Origin: Rhodanobacter sp. B05
Lineage (GTDB): Bacteria; Pseudomonadota; Gammaproteobacteria; Xanthomonadales; Rhodanobacteraceae
Length of the DNA stretch: 64,000 nucleotides
NCBI RefSeq assembly: GCF_002001085.1
Contig: NZ_MUNU01000014.1
Coordinates: 124,001-188,000 of the forward strand
Direction: 5' to 3'
Shown: in pieces, positions 51,699 to 60,291 of the stretch
How positions within the stretch are numbered: position 1 is the stretch's first letter
Layout: the number at the start of each line of letters is the position of its first letter
Made by a program: the position numbers and the translations under genes
The notes under the pieces: generated by a model
What the model was told of the DNA's origin: nothing
Database searches by the model: none
The model's input: only the letters and a program-made list of their open reading frames with translations

Positions 51699-52621
51699 CT
51701 GTACCGCCTATATGCGTTCGCGCCTGCTTTTGGCAAGGACGCCGTATTCAAATGATCCGCCGGATCTCTTCTGCCGCATCGCCCGTCAATGCCCGGGGTA
51801 TTCACCCACGCCATCCAGGAACCCATTGTGCAGCGCCACCGACTCAACGATTCAGTCAAAGCAATTGACGTGCCATTGGATCAAACCCCGCGCGCACCAG
51901 CCCGATCGCCGACCGGGTCACACAATGAAGCGGCGCCCGCCCTGGAAATGACCCGACGTTGCGGCTATCGGCAGGTCGGCCAACGTCCTCCTGCATTTTC
52001 CTGAATCCACTCCTGTCCCAAAGCGTCACATTGGGTCACGCGCCGCCACCAACTCCGTCATGGCCCCGCTCTTCCTTGGCGGCAAGACTCCCTATTGTGC
52101 CTGTCGCGACCGCCGACATGAACCCTGTCCGTGGCGCCTGTCCCATCCACGGCCCCGCCAAGCGACCTGACTGTTCTGACTGGACTTGTTGCCGGCTTGC
52201 CGTTACTCTCTGGCAACGCGTGGTTCCGTGGAACATGTTTGCTGCCGGCCCGCCCGGCACTCCACGGTTGCCCACCGAAGTACTCAGACCGACCAGCAAA
52301 GAGCCAGCGGCGTGTTGTTTTCACCCACTGACTTGTACCGTTGCCGTGGCCGACAACCCGCAGCAGGTGCGCAATGGTCGCTGACGACCCGCCTGACCGA
52401 ACCACAGCCCGTGGCTTCATCATGCCCGTCGTGACGATGGCGCCGACAGCGCCTCGGTTTTGGAGATGCACAGGAACGCGACACCCGGGAACGCCCCTCA
52501 ACGCCGCGTTCGAGCGCGGATATTCCGGGCACGGACATGCACGTTGTGCCTGCAGATGAACAGCTCTGACCCACGTTGAACCCACTGCCAGCCGTTGAAC
52601 GCGGCCCCATGACAGGCCTTG
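51699..52621. other. Long gap without a recognised gene
   Basis: About 920 bp between the PilZ gene and scpA. Open frames on both strands here are short, Arg/Pro/Ala-rich and carry no domain I recognise, and no tRNA or clear ncRNA fold is visible. It should hold the divergent promoters of the PilZ gene and scpA, but I saw no strong -35/-10 pair. It could contain decayed coding sequence. Confidence 0.5.
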
Positions 52622-53554
52622 ATGAGTACTGAACCCGTCGTCGAGCAGTCCAGCCAGATCGATGCAACGCCCGATGCATTTGCGTCGGTACCGCAACAGC
52701 AGGAAATGCCGCTGGCCATCGTGCGCGGCGAACCGATGTTGCAGATGCCGCAGGATCTGTACATCCCGCCGGACGCGCTCGAGGTCATCCTGGAGGCATT
52801 CGAGGGACCGCTGGACCTCCTGCTGTACCTGATCCGCCGGCAGAACCTTGACATCCTGGACATCCCGGTTGCCGAGATCACCCGGCAATACATGACCTAC
52901 ATCGAGCTGATGCGGGACGTGATGCGGCTGGAACTGGCCGCGGAATACCTGTTGATGGCCGCGATCCTGGCCGAGATCAAGTCGCGGCTGCTGCTGCCGC
53001 GACCGCCGATCGAGGAAGGGCTGGAAGACGACCCCCGCGCCGAGCTGGTACGGCGACTGCAGGAGTACGAACGCTTCAAGCGCGCCGCCGAGGAGATCGA
53101 GGCCCTGCCCCGGATGGAACGCGACAGCGTGGTGGTGCATGCCGACGTCGGCGAGCGCAACGTGATCCGCTTGCCGCCACCGCTGGAGCTGACCGAGCTG
53201 CTGCTGGCGCTGAAAGAGGTGATGCACCGCGCCGAGCTGTTCGGTCATCACGCGATCAAGCGCGAGGCGCTCAGCGTGCGCCAGCGCATGGGTGAGCTGT
53301 TGAGCCGGCTGGACGACGACAGCTTCCACCGCTTCGAGGATCTGTTCGACCTGGCCGAGGGACGCCCGGGCATCGTGGTGACCTTCCTGGCGATGCTGGA
53401 ACTGGCCAAGGAAATGCTGATCGAGATCGTGCAGGAAGTACCGCTGGCGCCGATCTACGTCAAGGCCAGGGCCAGCCACAGCGAAGAACCCGCCGAGTTG
53501 CCGGCGGACGACACAACGGGCGAATCGGCGCTGATCGAATCATCCGGCGAATGA
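52622..53554 (+). CDS. scpA: Segregation and condensation protein A
   Basis: Kleisin subunit of the SMC-ScpAB condensin. The 310-residue protein has EAFEGPLDLLLYLIRRQNLDI, AAEYLLMAAILAEIKSRLLLP and the C-terminal winged helix VVTFLAMLELAKEMLIEIVQ. There are about 40 extra residues at the N-terminus before the core and an acidic tail. The ATG at 52622 follows CAGG; the TTG one codon before is ignored. No smc gene is in the window. Confidence 0.95.
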   Translation: MSTEPVVEQSSQIDATPDAFASVPQQQEMPLAIVRGEPMLQMPQDLYIPPDALEVILEAFEGPLDLLLYLIRRQNLDILDIPVAEITRQYMTYIELMRDVMRLELAAEYLLMAAILAEIKSRLLLPRPPIEEGLEDDPRAELVRRLQEYERFKRAAEEIEALPRMERDSVVVHADVGERNVIRLPPPLELTELLLALKEVMHRAELFGHHAIKREALSVRQRMGELLSRLDDDSFHRFEDLFDLAEGRPGIVVTFLAMLELAKEMLIEIVQEVPLAPIYVKARASHSEEPAELPADDTTGESALIESSGE

Positions 53555-53604
53555 ACCCAATTTTTTGACCGCCCCATACTGAATCGGCATCCGACCCCAA
53601 GGCC

Positions 53605-54456
53605 ATGCAGATCGACCAACTCAAACCCATCATCGAGGCCGCCCTGCTGGCCTCCACCCAGCCGATGACCGTGCATCAGCTCGGCGACCTGTTCAACGAG
53701 GACGAGGAAGTCGGCCCGCAGCAGATTGCGCAGGCGCTGGAGTCGCTGGGCGGGGACTGCGAGGGACGCGGCATCGAACTGAAGGAAGTCGCCTCCGGTT
53801 TCCGCTACCAGGTACGCCAGGACGTGCATCCGTGGATCTCGCGGATGTGGACCGAGCGGCCCAGCCGCTACTCGCGTGCGCTGCTCGAAACCCTGGCCCT
53901 GATCGCCTACCGGCAGCCGATCACCCGTCCCGAGATCGAGCAGATCCGCGGCGTGGTGGTGTCCTCCAACATCATCAAGACCATGGAAGAGCGCGAATGG
54001 ATCCGCGTGGTCGGCCACCGGGATGTTCCGGGCCGGCCGGCGTTGTTCGGTACCACCCGCGCCTTCCTCGACTATTTCAACCTGAAATCGCTGGACCAGC
54101 TGCCGCCACTGTCCGAAATCCGCGACATGGAAGACCCGCAGATGCGCTTCGAGCCGGAACCCCTGCCGGTCCGCATCGCGCGTGACCTGCCGATCGATCC
54201 GGACGAGGAAATGGCCGCCGAAGCCGACGACGGCGAAACGGAAATCGCACACCACGCATCCGCGGACGCCGCAGATGCCGACGACAACACGGCCGGCGCC
54301 GACGCGCCTGCCGTTTCATCCGAGGTCGACGCGCCAGGCTCCGACACGAGCCCTGCCATCGACCACCCGATTGCCACTGCCGATGAGGCAGCGAACCCCG
54401 CCGCGGACGTCGAAGCCGACGACGCAAGCCAAGATACCGAGGAGTACCGCGCATGA
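53605..54456 (+). CDS. scpB: Segregation and condensation protein B with long acidic tail
   Basis: ScpB binds ScpA and completes the condensin. Residues 1-190 form two winged helices (ALLETLALIAYRQPITRPEI, GRPALFGTTRAFLDYFNL). The remaining 90 residues are low-complexity and strongly acidic (Asp/Glu/Ala-rich, for example DADDNTAGADAPA), with no predicted fold. Total 283 residues, longer than the usual 180-240. It starts 50 nt after scpA and overlaps rluB by 4 nt. Confidence 0.94.
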   Translation: MQIDQLKPIIEAALLASTQPMTVHQLGDLFNEDEEVGPQQIAQALESLGGDCEGRGIELKEVASGFRYQVRQDVHPWISRMWTERPSRYSRALLETLALIAYRQPITRPEIEQIRGVVVSSNIIKTMEEREWIRVVGHRDVPGRPALFGTTRAFLDYFNLKSLDQLPPLSEIRDMEDPQMRFEPEPLPVRIARDLPIDPDEEMAAEADDGETEIAHHASADAADADDNTAGADAPAVSSEVDAPGSDTSPAIDHPIATADEAANPAADVEADDASQDTEEYRA

Positions 54457-55811
54457 CTGCGCCGCAAAAATCCGTTCTGACCCTGAAACGCGAACCGCGC
54501 CCCGACGCCGACGCGCCCGCGCTGGAAGAACGCCTGCACAAAGTACTGGCCAATGCCGGCCTGGGCTCCCGCCGCATGCTCGAGCAACGCATCCAGTCGG
54601 GTGAAATCGAACTCAACGGCGCGCCCGCGGAAATCGGCATGAGCGTGAAGGCCGGCGACCGCGTGGTCATGGACGGCAAGCAGTTCGTCGTGGCCACCGA
54701 CAGCCGCGACGACGCCGAAGTGCTGATCTACCACAAGCCCGAAGGCGTGCTGACCACCCGCGACGACCCGGAAGGCCGCCCCACCGTATTCGAACAGCTG
54801 CCGCGACTGAAAGGCGCGCGCTGGGTCGCCGTGGGTCGACTGGACATCAACACCACCGGCCTGCTGTTGCTGACCACCGACGGCGAGCTGGCCAACGGCC
54901 TGATGCACCCCAAGAGCGGCATGGAGCGCGAATACCTGTGCCGCGTGCACGGCGAGGTGCCCGACGAAATCGTCGAACGCCTGAAAGCCGGCGTGGAACT
55001 GGACGACGGCCCGGCCCGCTTCGACGACATCGCGGTGATCAGCCGCGGTGGCAGCCACAGTTGGTTCCGCGTGGTGATCCGCGAGGGTCGCAATCGCGAG
55101 GTTCGCCGCCTGTGGGACTCGCAAGGTTTCCTGGTCAGCCGGCTCAAGCGCATCCGCTATGGCCGGATCGAACTGCCGCGCAACCTGCGCCGTGGCGAAT
55201 GCGAAGCGCTGGACGCCGAAAGCGTCAAGCAGTTGCGCCAGACCTCTGGCCTGGGCGCTGCGCAGCCGGTACTGACCCTGAGTCCGATCCTGCACCAGCG
55301 CCGCGCCAGCCGCAGCGTCACCGAGTACCGCCCCGAACGCGGCGCCGGCACCGCCTGGACCGGTGGCCAGGACGAGGCGCGCGAACTGCGCGCCTACGAC
55401 CGCATCCGCGAGGAGCCGGTGCGCGGCCGCAAGCCGCCGCGAACCGGCGGCAAGGAAGTCAATGGCAATGTCGCGCGCCCCGAGCGCGGTGCGGGCGGTG
55501 CCGGCGGCGCTGCGGGCCGACATGGCAAGGGGCGTCGTGTGGCGCCGGGCCAGGAGCTGCCCTCGGTACGCACCTGGTTCGCCGGCGAGAATCGCGATGG
55601 CGCCCGTCCCGGCGGTCCGCGCGGCCAGGCTGGCGCCACCACCGGCAACCGCCACGCTGCCGGCGGCAAACCCTTCGCCGCCGGGCCGGGTGGCAATCGT
55701 CCGCAAGGACGCGGCGGCAATCGCCCAGCCGGCGCCGCTGGTCCGCGCCCGAAGGGGCATGGCGGCGGGCGTCCACCCGGGCGCGGCGGCAACCGTTCCG
55801 GCAATCGCTGA
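54453..55811 (+). CDS. rluB: 23S rRNA pseudouridine synthase B with Gly/Arg-rich tail
   Basis: RsuA/RluB-family enzyme; E. coli RluB modifies U2605 of 23S rRNA. The 452-residue protein has an S4-like RNA domain (LEERLHKVLANAGLGSRRM), the catalytic Asp in GRLDINTTGLLLLTTDG, and REGRNREVRRLWDSQGF. The last 170 residues are basic and Gly/Arg/Pro-rich (RGGNRPAGAAGPRPKGHGGG), probably disordered RNA-binding tail. It overlaps scpB by 4 nt. Confidence 0.93.
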   Translation: MTAPQKSVLTLKREPRPDADAPALEERLHKVLANAGLGSRRMLEQRIQSGEIELNGAPAEIGMSVKAGDRVVMDGKQFVVATDSRDDAEVLIYHKPEGVLTTRDDPEGRPTVFEQLPRLKGARWVAVGRLDINTTGLLLLTTDGELANGLMHPKSGMEREYLCRVHGEVPDEIVERLKAGVELDDGPARFDDIAVISRGGSHSWFRVVIREGRNREVRRLWDSQGFLVSRLKRIRYGRIELPRNLRRGECEALDAESVKQLRQTSGLGAAQPVLTLSPILHQRRASRSVTEYRPERGAGTAWTGGQDEARELRAYDRIREEPVRGRKPPRTGGKEVNGNVARPERGAGGAGGAAGRHGKGRRVAPGQELPSVRTWFAGENRDGARPGGPRGQAGATTGNRHAAGGKPFAAGPGGNRPQGRGGNRPAGAAGPRPKGHGGGRPPGRGGNRSGNR

Positions 55812-55823
55812 GCGCTCCGGCTG

Positions 55824-56168
55824 ATGATCCGCATCTACCACAACAACCGCTGCTCCAAGTCACGCGCCACGCTGGCCTTGCTGGAAGAGCGCGGCGGCAA
55901 GATCGAGGTGATCAACTACCTCGACACCCCACCAAGCGCGGCCGAACTGGCCGTATTGTTGAAACAGCTGGGCATGACGGCACGCGAACTGTTGCGCAGC
56001 GGCGAGGACGAATATCAGTCACTCGGACTGGGCGATCCTGCGCTCGACGATGCTGCCTTGATCAGCGCGATGGTGACGCATCCGAAGCTGATCGAGCGAC
56101 CGATCGTGGTCGCCAACGGCAAGGCTGCGCTCGGTCGCCCACCGGAAGCGGTGCTGGCGATCCTCTGA
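55824..56168 (+). CDS. ArsC-family reductase (YfgD-like)
   Basis: 114-residue thioredoxin-fold protein with Cys10 in NRCSKSR and the ArsC-family RPIVV and PPEAVL-type end (RPPEAVLAIL). It matches arsenate reductase (glutaredoxin)-like YfgD; arsenate activity is not shown since there is no ars operon here. It lies 12 nt after rluB and may be cotranscribed. Confidence 0.85.
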   Translation: MIRIYHNNRCSKSRATLALLEERGGKIEVINYLDTPPSAAELAVLLKQLGMTARELLRSGEDEYQSLGLGDPALDDAALISAMVTHPKLIERPIVVANGKAALGRPPEAVLAIL

Positions 56169-56191
56169 ATGCCTGCGTGTCGATCGACAGA

Positions 56192-56212
56192 AAGCCGCCA
56201 ACAAGGCGGCTT
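56192..56212. terminator. Hairpin between arsC-like and nitrilase genes
   Basis: Stem AAGCCGCC / GGCGGCTT with a 5-nt loop, between convergent genes. On the plus strand CCTGTTTTC follows, on the minus strand TCTG; it most likely terminates the plus-strand operon. Confidence 0.6.
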
Positions 56213-56235
56213 CCTGTTTTCATGTGGCCGACGAA

Positions 56236-57036
56236 TCAGCCCGGATCGAGCGAGAACCCATCGGCGTCCATCCACGCCGGAAAACGTTCGCGATGTGCCA
56301 GCAGCGGCGCCGGATCGAGCGTGATCATCGCCACCTGCTCCTGTGCACCGAGTTCCAGCAAAGGCTCGCCGACCGGGTCGATCACCGCGCTGTCGCCGGC
56401 GTAGGCGATGTCGTTGCCATCCACGCCGACGCGGTTCACGCCTACCACGTAGCTGAGATTCTCGATCGCCCGCGCGCGCAGCAGGGTGCGCCAGGGTTGC
56501 CGGCGCGGTGCCGGCCAGTTGGCAACGAACAGCGCCAGATCGTAATCCATGCCGCCAGTGGCGGAAGCCAGTCGGCGGTTGCGCAGCCACACCGGAAAAC
56601 GCAGGTCGTAGCAGACCTGCGGCAGGATCCGCCAGCCTTTCAACTCCACGATCAGCCGTTCGCTGCCGCTGCCGTAGCGGGTGTGCTCGCCCGCCATGCG
56701 GAACAGGTGACGTTTGTCGTATTGCTCAAAACTGCCGTCGGGACGCGCCCAGAAGAGCCGGTTGTATACCGTCTCGCCGTCGCGAATGGCCAGGCTGCCG
56801 CAGATCACCGCGCCGACCTCGACCGCAAGTGCCCGCAACCAGGCGACGCCTTCGCCGTCCATGCCCTCGGCCGCGCTGCGGGTGTCGTTGCTGAAGCCGG
56901 ACAGGAACGTCTCGGGGAGCACGATCAGATCGCTGCCTGCGGCCTGGCGCACCAGGCTGGCGTAGTAATCGCGATTGGCCGGCGCGTCGTGCCAGCGCGT
57001 GGCACCCTGCACCAGGGCGACCTTCAGGGATTCCAT
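56236..57036 (-). CDS. Carbon-nitrogen hydrolase (omega-amidase type)
   Basis: 266-residue nitrilase-superfamily protein with the catalytic Glu42 (LPETFLSGF), Lys108 (YDKRHLF) and Cys142 (QVCYDLRFP). It matches YafV-like 2-oxoglutaramate or omega-amidases, which work with methionine salvage transaminases; the gene just upstream is such an aminotransferase. The start ATG at 57036 follows that gene by 2 nt. The long upstream frame lies in the aminotransferase gene and is rejected. Confidence 0.88.
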   Translation of the reverse strand: MESLKVALVQGATRWHDAPANRDYYASLVRQAAGSDLIVLPETFLSGFSNDTRSAAEGMDGEGVAWLRALAVEVGAVICGSLAIRDGETVYNRLFWARPDGSFEQYDKRHLFRMAGEHTRYGSGSERLIVELKGWRILPQVCYDLRFPVWLRNRRLASATGGMDYDLALFVANWPAPRRQPWRTLLRARAIENLSYVVGVNRVGVDGNDIAYAGDSAVIDPVGEPLLELGAQEQVAMITLDPAPLLAHRERFPAWMDADGFSLDPG

Positions 57037-57038
57037 CG

Positions 57039-58187
57039 TCACAGCCGGCACAGCCGCTCGGCGGCAGCCTCCATGGTCGCGTCGCTCTTGGCGAAACACA
57101 GCCGCAACAAACGGGTACCCGGCGCCTTCGCATAAAACGGCGTCAACGGAATCGCCGCCACACCGCCCTGCTCCACCAGCCAGCGGCTGAATGCCAGATC
57201 GTCCTCGTCGCGAATCGCCGAATAGTCGACCAGCTGGAAATAGCCGCCCGGCACGTCGAGCAGCTTGAAGCGCGATGATGCCAGCAGTGCACGGAAACGA
57301 TCGCGCTTGGCCTGGTAGAACGCCGGCAGTTCCAGGTAGTGCTCGGGATGGCTGGCCATGAATTCGCCGAACGCCACCTGCGCCGGATGGAAGGTGCAGA
57401 ACGTGAGGTACTGATGCACCTTGCGGAACTCGGCCGACAACGCCGCCGGTGCCACGGCATAACCGACCTTCCAGCCGGTGCAATGGTAGGTCTTGCCGAA
57501 CGAGGAGACCACGATGCTGCGCTCGGCCAGTTCCGGGTGGCGCAACACGCTCTCGTGCTGCGCGCCGTCGTACACGATGTGCTCGTACACCTCGTCGGAC
57601 AACACCACGATGGAGGTATCGCGCACGATCACCGCCAGTTCTTCGAGGTCGGCACTCGACAGCACCGCGCCGGACGGATTGTGCGGGCTGTTGATCAGGA
57701 TCATCCGCGTCTTCGGCGTCACCGCGTCGCGCACACGCTGCCAATCGATCGCGAAAGTCGGCACGGTCAGCGGTATATGCACCGCACGTGCGCCCTGCAA
57801 CTCGATCGCCGGCTCGTAGCAGTCGTAGGCCGGATCGAACACGATCACTTCCTCGCCCGCACGCACGACGGCGGCAATCGCCGCGAAGATCGCTTCGGTG
57901 GCGCCGGACGTAACCGTGATATCGGTATCGACATCGAGCTTGCGGCCGTACAGCTGCGCGACCTTCAGCACGATCTGCTCGCGCAACGCCGCCGTACCGT
58001 GCATCGGTGCGTACTGGTTGCGGCCTTCGTTCATGGCACGGGTCAGTGCATCGCGCAACGCCTGCGGCGGCTCGAAGTCGGGGAAGCCCTGGCCAAGGTT
58101 GACTGCCTTGTGCTGCAACGCCAGCTGGCTCATCACGCTGAAGATGGTGGTGCCGACTTTCGGGAGCTTGGTTTCGATCATTGTCAT
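57039..58187 (-). CDS. Methionine aminotransferase (YbdL-like)
   Basis: PLP-dependent class I aminotransferase of the YbdL group, 382 residues. PLP lysine K232 is in SSFGKTYHCTGWKVGY; LNSPHNPSG-like INSPHNPSGAV and SDEVYEHI are the other PLP motifs. YbdL prefers methionine, histidine and phenylalanine. Paired with the omega-amidase gene 2 nt downstream, which removes the oxo-acid amide product; this pair is a known salvage partnership. The start is uncertain by a codon or two (MTMIETKLP). Confidence 0.9.
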   Translation of the reverse strand: MTMIETKLPKVGTTIFSVMSQLALQHKAVNLGQGFPDFEPPQALRDALTRAMNEGRNQYAPMHGTAALREQIVLKVAQLYGRKLDVDTDITVTSGATEAIFAAIAAVVRAGEEVIVFDPAYDCYEPAIELQGARAVHIPLTVPTFAIDWQRVRDAVTPKTRMILINSPHNPSGAVLSSADLEELAVIVRDTSIVVLSDEVYEHIVYDGAQHESVLRHPELAERSIVVSSFGKTYHCTGWKVGYAVAPAALSAEFRKVHQYLTFCTFHPAQVAFGEFMASHPEHYLELPAFYQAKRDRFRALLASSRFKLLDVPGGYFQLVDYSAIRDEDDLAFSRWLVEQGGVAAIPLTPFYAKAPGTRLLRLCFAKSDATMEAAAERLCRL

Positions 58188-58245
58188 TCGGCCGTTTGGA
58201 TGTCCATAAAGGTTCAAGCGTAGCGCATCGATGCGGTGGTGCACA

Positions 58246-59220
58246 TCAGGACTTCGGCAGCGCCTCCAGCGGACGCAGCTTGCATTGCTCGTGCTTCAGC
58301 AAGGTGGTGGCCGGCAGTCGTTCGGCCAGGAAATCGACCAGCGCACGCACGCCCGGCAGCATGCCGCGGCGACTGGGGTAGACAAAGTGCATGGTGCCTT
58401 CAGGCATGCTCCAGTCCGGCAGCACCACCTCCAGTTCGCCGGCGGTGATCGCGGGGGCGCACACGAACTCCGGCAGCAACGCCACGCCCATGCCGCGACG
58501 GGCGGCCTCCAGCAAGACCGCGAAGTCACCGGTGATCAGGCGCGCCTGCACTTCCACGTTGACCTGTTCGCCGTTGGCGCCGATCAGTTCCCACACCTGC
58601 GCGCCTTCATGCTCGCGCATCGACAGCGCCGGCAGCCTGGCCAGTTCCTCCGGCGTGGTCGGACGCCCCTGCGCTTTCAGCAACGCGGGGCTGGCCACCA
58701 GCTTGGTGCGCGACTGGCCGAAACTGCGCATCACCAGGTTCGCGTCGCTGTCCAGCTTGCTGCGTACCCGGATCGCCAGGTCGTAGCCTTCACCGACCAC
58801 ATCGACACGGCGGTTGCTGGCCAGCAAGCGCACCTGCATCTTCGGATACTGCACGAGGAAATCCGGCAGCAAGTACGCCAGCACCGTCTGCGCCAGCGAT
58901 TCCGGGCAACTCAAACGCACTACGCCGCGTGGCTCGGCGCGCAATTCGTCCACCGCATCCTGGGCCGCCTGCGCCTCTTCCAGTACGGCACGGCAATGCG
59001 TATAGAAACGTTCGCCGACCTCGGTCACCACGAAACGCCGCGTGGTCCGTTGCAGCAGGCGCACGCCAAGCCGCTCCTCCAACTGGGCCACCCGCTTGCT
59101 CAGCCGCGATTTCGGCACGCCCAAGGCCCGGCCAGCCGCGGAAAAGCCGCCGTGTTCGACCACCGCAGCAAAGAAATACAGGTCGTTGAGGTCCTGCAGG
59201 GCGCCGCTCAATACCGTCAT
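58246..59220 (-). CDS. LysR-family transcriptional regulator, divergent from azoR
   Basis: 324-residue LysR protein with a standard N-terminal winged helix (FFAAVVEHGGFSAAGRALGVPKSRLSKRVAQLEERLG) and a substrate domain like those of the ptxR/dmlR subgroup (VRLSCPESLAQ, VGEGYDLAIRV). It diverges from azoR with 112 nt between. A palindrome in that gap is a candidate binding site. It is also upstream of, and co-directional with, the aminotransferase gene (58-nt gap). Confidence 0.9.
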   Translation of the reverse strand: MTVLSGALQDLNDLYFFAAVVEHGGFSAAGRALGVPKSRLSKRVAQLEERLGVRLLQRTTRRFVVTEVGERFYTHCRAVLEEAQAAQDAVDELRAEPRGVVRLSCPESLAQTVLAYLLPDFLVQYPKMQVRLLASNRRVDVVGEGYDLAIRVRSKLDSDANLVMRSFGQSRTKLVASPALLKAQGRPTTPEELARLPALSMREHEGAQVWELIGANGEQVNVEVQARLITGDFAVLLEAARRGMGVALLPEFVCAPAITAGELEVVLPDWSMPEGTMHFVYPSRRGMLPGVRALVDFLAERLPATTLLKHEQCKLRPLEALPKS

Positions 59221-59235
59221 GATTGTTTCCTTGAA

Positions 59236-59250
59236 CGGACGATACGTCCG
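59236..59250. promoter_or_regulatory. Palindrome in the lysR-azoR gap
   Basis: Perfect 6-bp arms CGGACG and CGTCCG with ATA in the middle, 16 nt from the LysR start codon. It is the only obvious dyad in the 112-nt gap and a candidate operator for autoregulation and for azoR control. Confidence 0.5.
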
Positions 59251-59332
59251 ATAACTACCATCTTATCGCCACATTGTTCCAAATATATCCTGATCACATC
59301 GCCGATTCGTCGGCCCGATCAGGAACCTCACC

Positions 59333-59923
59333 ATGAAACTGTTGCATATCGACTCCAGCGCTCTGGGTGCCCATTCCGTGTCGCGCCAGTTGACCGCCGA
59401 CATCGTAGCCGAGCTGAAGCGCCAGACTGCTGACATCCAGGCTCATTACCATGATCTGACCACCGAACCGTTGCCGCACTGGTCGCCGGTGGCCGACGCC
59501 AATGACCCCGCCGTGGCGCTGGGCAACCAGATGCTGGAGGACTTTCTCGCTGCCGACATCGTGGTGATCGGTGCGCCGATGTACAACTTCGGCATTCCCA
59601 GCCAGCTCAAGGCCTGGATTGACCGCATCGCGGTCGCCGGCAAGACCTTTCGCTATGGCGCCAACGGCCCCGAGGGACTGGCCGGCGGCAAGCGGGTGAT
59701 CATCGCCTCCAGCCGCGGTGGCATGTACGCCAACGGCCCGGCCGCCGTGATGGATTTCCAGGAGTCCTATCTGCGTACCGTATTCGGCTTCATCGGCATC
59801 GCCGATGTCGAGTTCGTGCGCGCCGAGGGACTCAACATGGGCGACGAGCCGAAGGCGCAAGCGTTGCTGGCGGCGCAGGCCGCGATTGGCTCGCTGGTCG
59901 CACCGGTGGCCAAGGCCGCCTGA
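59333..59923 (+). CDS. azoR: FMN-dependent NADH-azoreductase
   Basis: 196-residue flavodoxin-like quinone/azo-dye reductase. Features: [40 protein letters not shown] and a [20 protein letters not shown] nucleotide loop. Full length. The divergent LysR gene is the likely regulator, as in other proteobacteria where such pairs respond to quinones. Two terminator-like hairpins follow the gene. Confidence 0.93.
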   Translation: MKLLHIDSSALGAHSVSRQLTADIVAELKRQTADIQAHYHDLTTEPLPHWSPVADANDPAVALGNQMLEDFLAADIVVIGAPMYNFGIPSQLKAWIDRIAVAGKTFRYGANGPEGLAGGKRVIIASSRGGMYANGPAAVMDFQESYLRTVFGFIGIADVEFVRAEGLNMGDEPKAQALLAAQAAIGSLVAPVAKAA

Positions 59924-59946
59924 ACTTGCAGCACAGGTTGTGCGCG

Positions 59947-59966
59947 ACGGCCCTGCGGGGCCGTTT
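59947..59966 (+). terminator. First terminator after azoR
   Basis: Stem ACGGCCC / GGGCCGT with a 4-nt loop followed by TTTG, starting 24 nt after the azoR stop. Confidence 0.6.
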
Positions 59967-59995
59967 GCGTTTCCGCCAGGAAAACTCGGTGAGGT

Positions 59996-60022
59996 GGCCG
60001 GCAATGCGAAGCCGGCCTTTTT
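59996..60022 (+). terminator. Second, stronger terminator after azoR
   Basis: Stem GGCCGGC / GCCGGCC with an 8-nt loop followed by TTTTT, a textbook intrinsic terminator. The remaining sequence up to about 60220 holds no gene I can support. Confidence 0.8.
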
Positions 60023-60221
60023 GTGGCCGCCCCGGAGCTTCAACGCCCTGCCCCCGCCCATCGATTGATCACCCTGGTGACAGGACTCGTTTGCCAGGCG
60101 CAGTGCGAGCCCGCAGGGTTCTCGCGCCGGCATGGGGCGGTCCTGCCGTGCTTCCGCCCCCGCTGACCACCTTTTCGCCCATATAGGCCACCAGTCATGT
60201 GACCAAATCCGCCTGCGGCTA

Positions 60222-60249
60222 TTGACGAATCGAAACTCGGTGTTATAGT
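60222..60249 (+). promoter_or_regulatory. Promoter of the YtrA-ABC operon
   Basis: -35 TTGACG (60222-60227), 16-nt spacer, -10 TATAGT (60244-60249). The expected start is near 60256, about 36 nt before the first ATG. The -10 lies inside the operator palindrome at 60240-60261, so a bound repressor would block polymerase. Confidence 0.75.
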
Positions 60250-60261
60250 TCACTACAACAC
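60240..60261 (+). promoter_or_regulatory. Candidate YtrA operator palindrome
   Basis: Two 10-nt arms, GTGTTATAGT and ACTACAACAC, with a 2-nt centre TC; the right arm's complement matches the left at 9 of 10 positions. It covers the -10 box and start region of the operon that encodes the YtrA-type GntR repressor. YtrA-subfamily operators are long palindromes over such promoters, so self-repression is the natural reading. Confidence 0.7.
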
Positions 60262-60291
60262 CACACAACGAGCTCACTAAGGAGGTTCGTC

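Noticed and set aside
52036-52299. 87-residue minus-strand open frame in the gap before scpA
   Set aside because: No ribosome-binding site, no motif, unremarkable codon pattern; not enough to call a gene.
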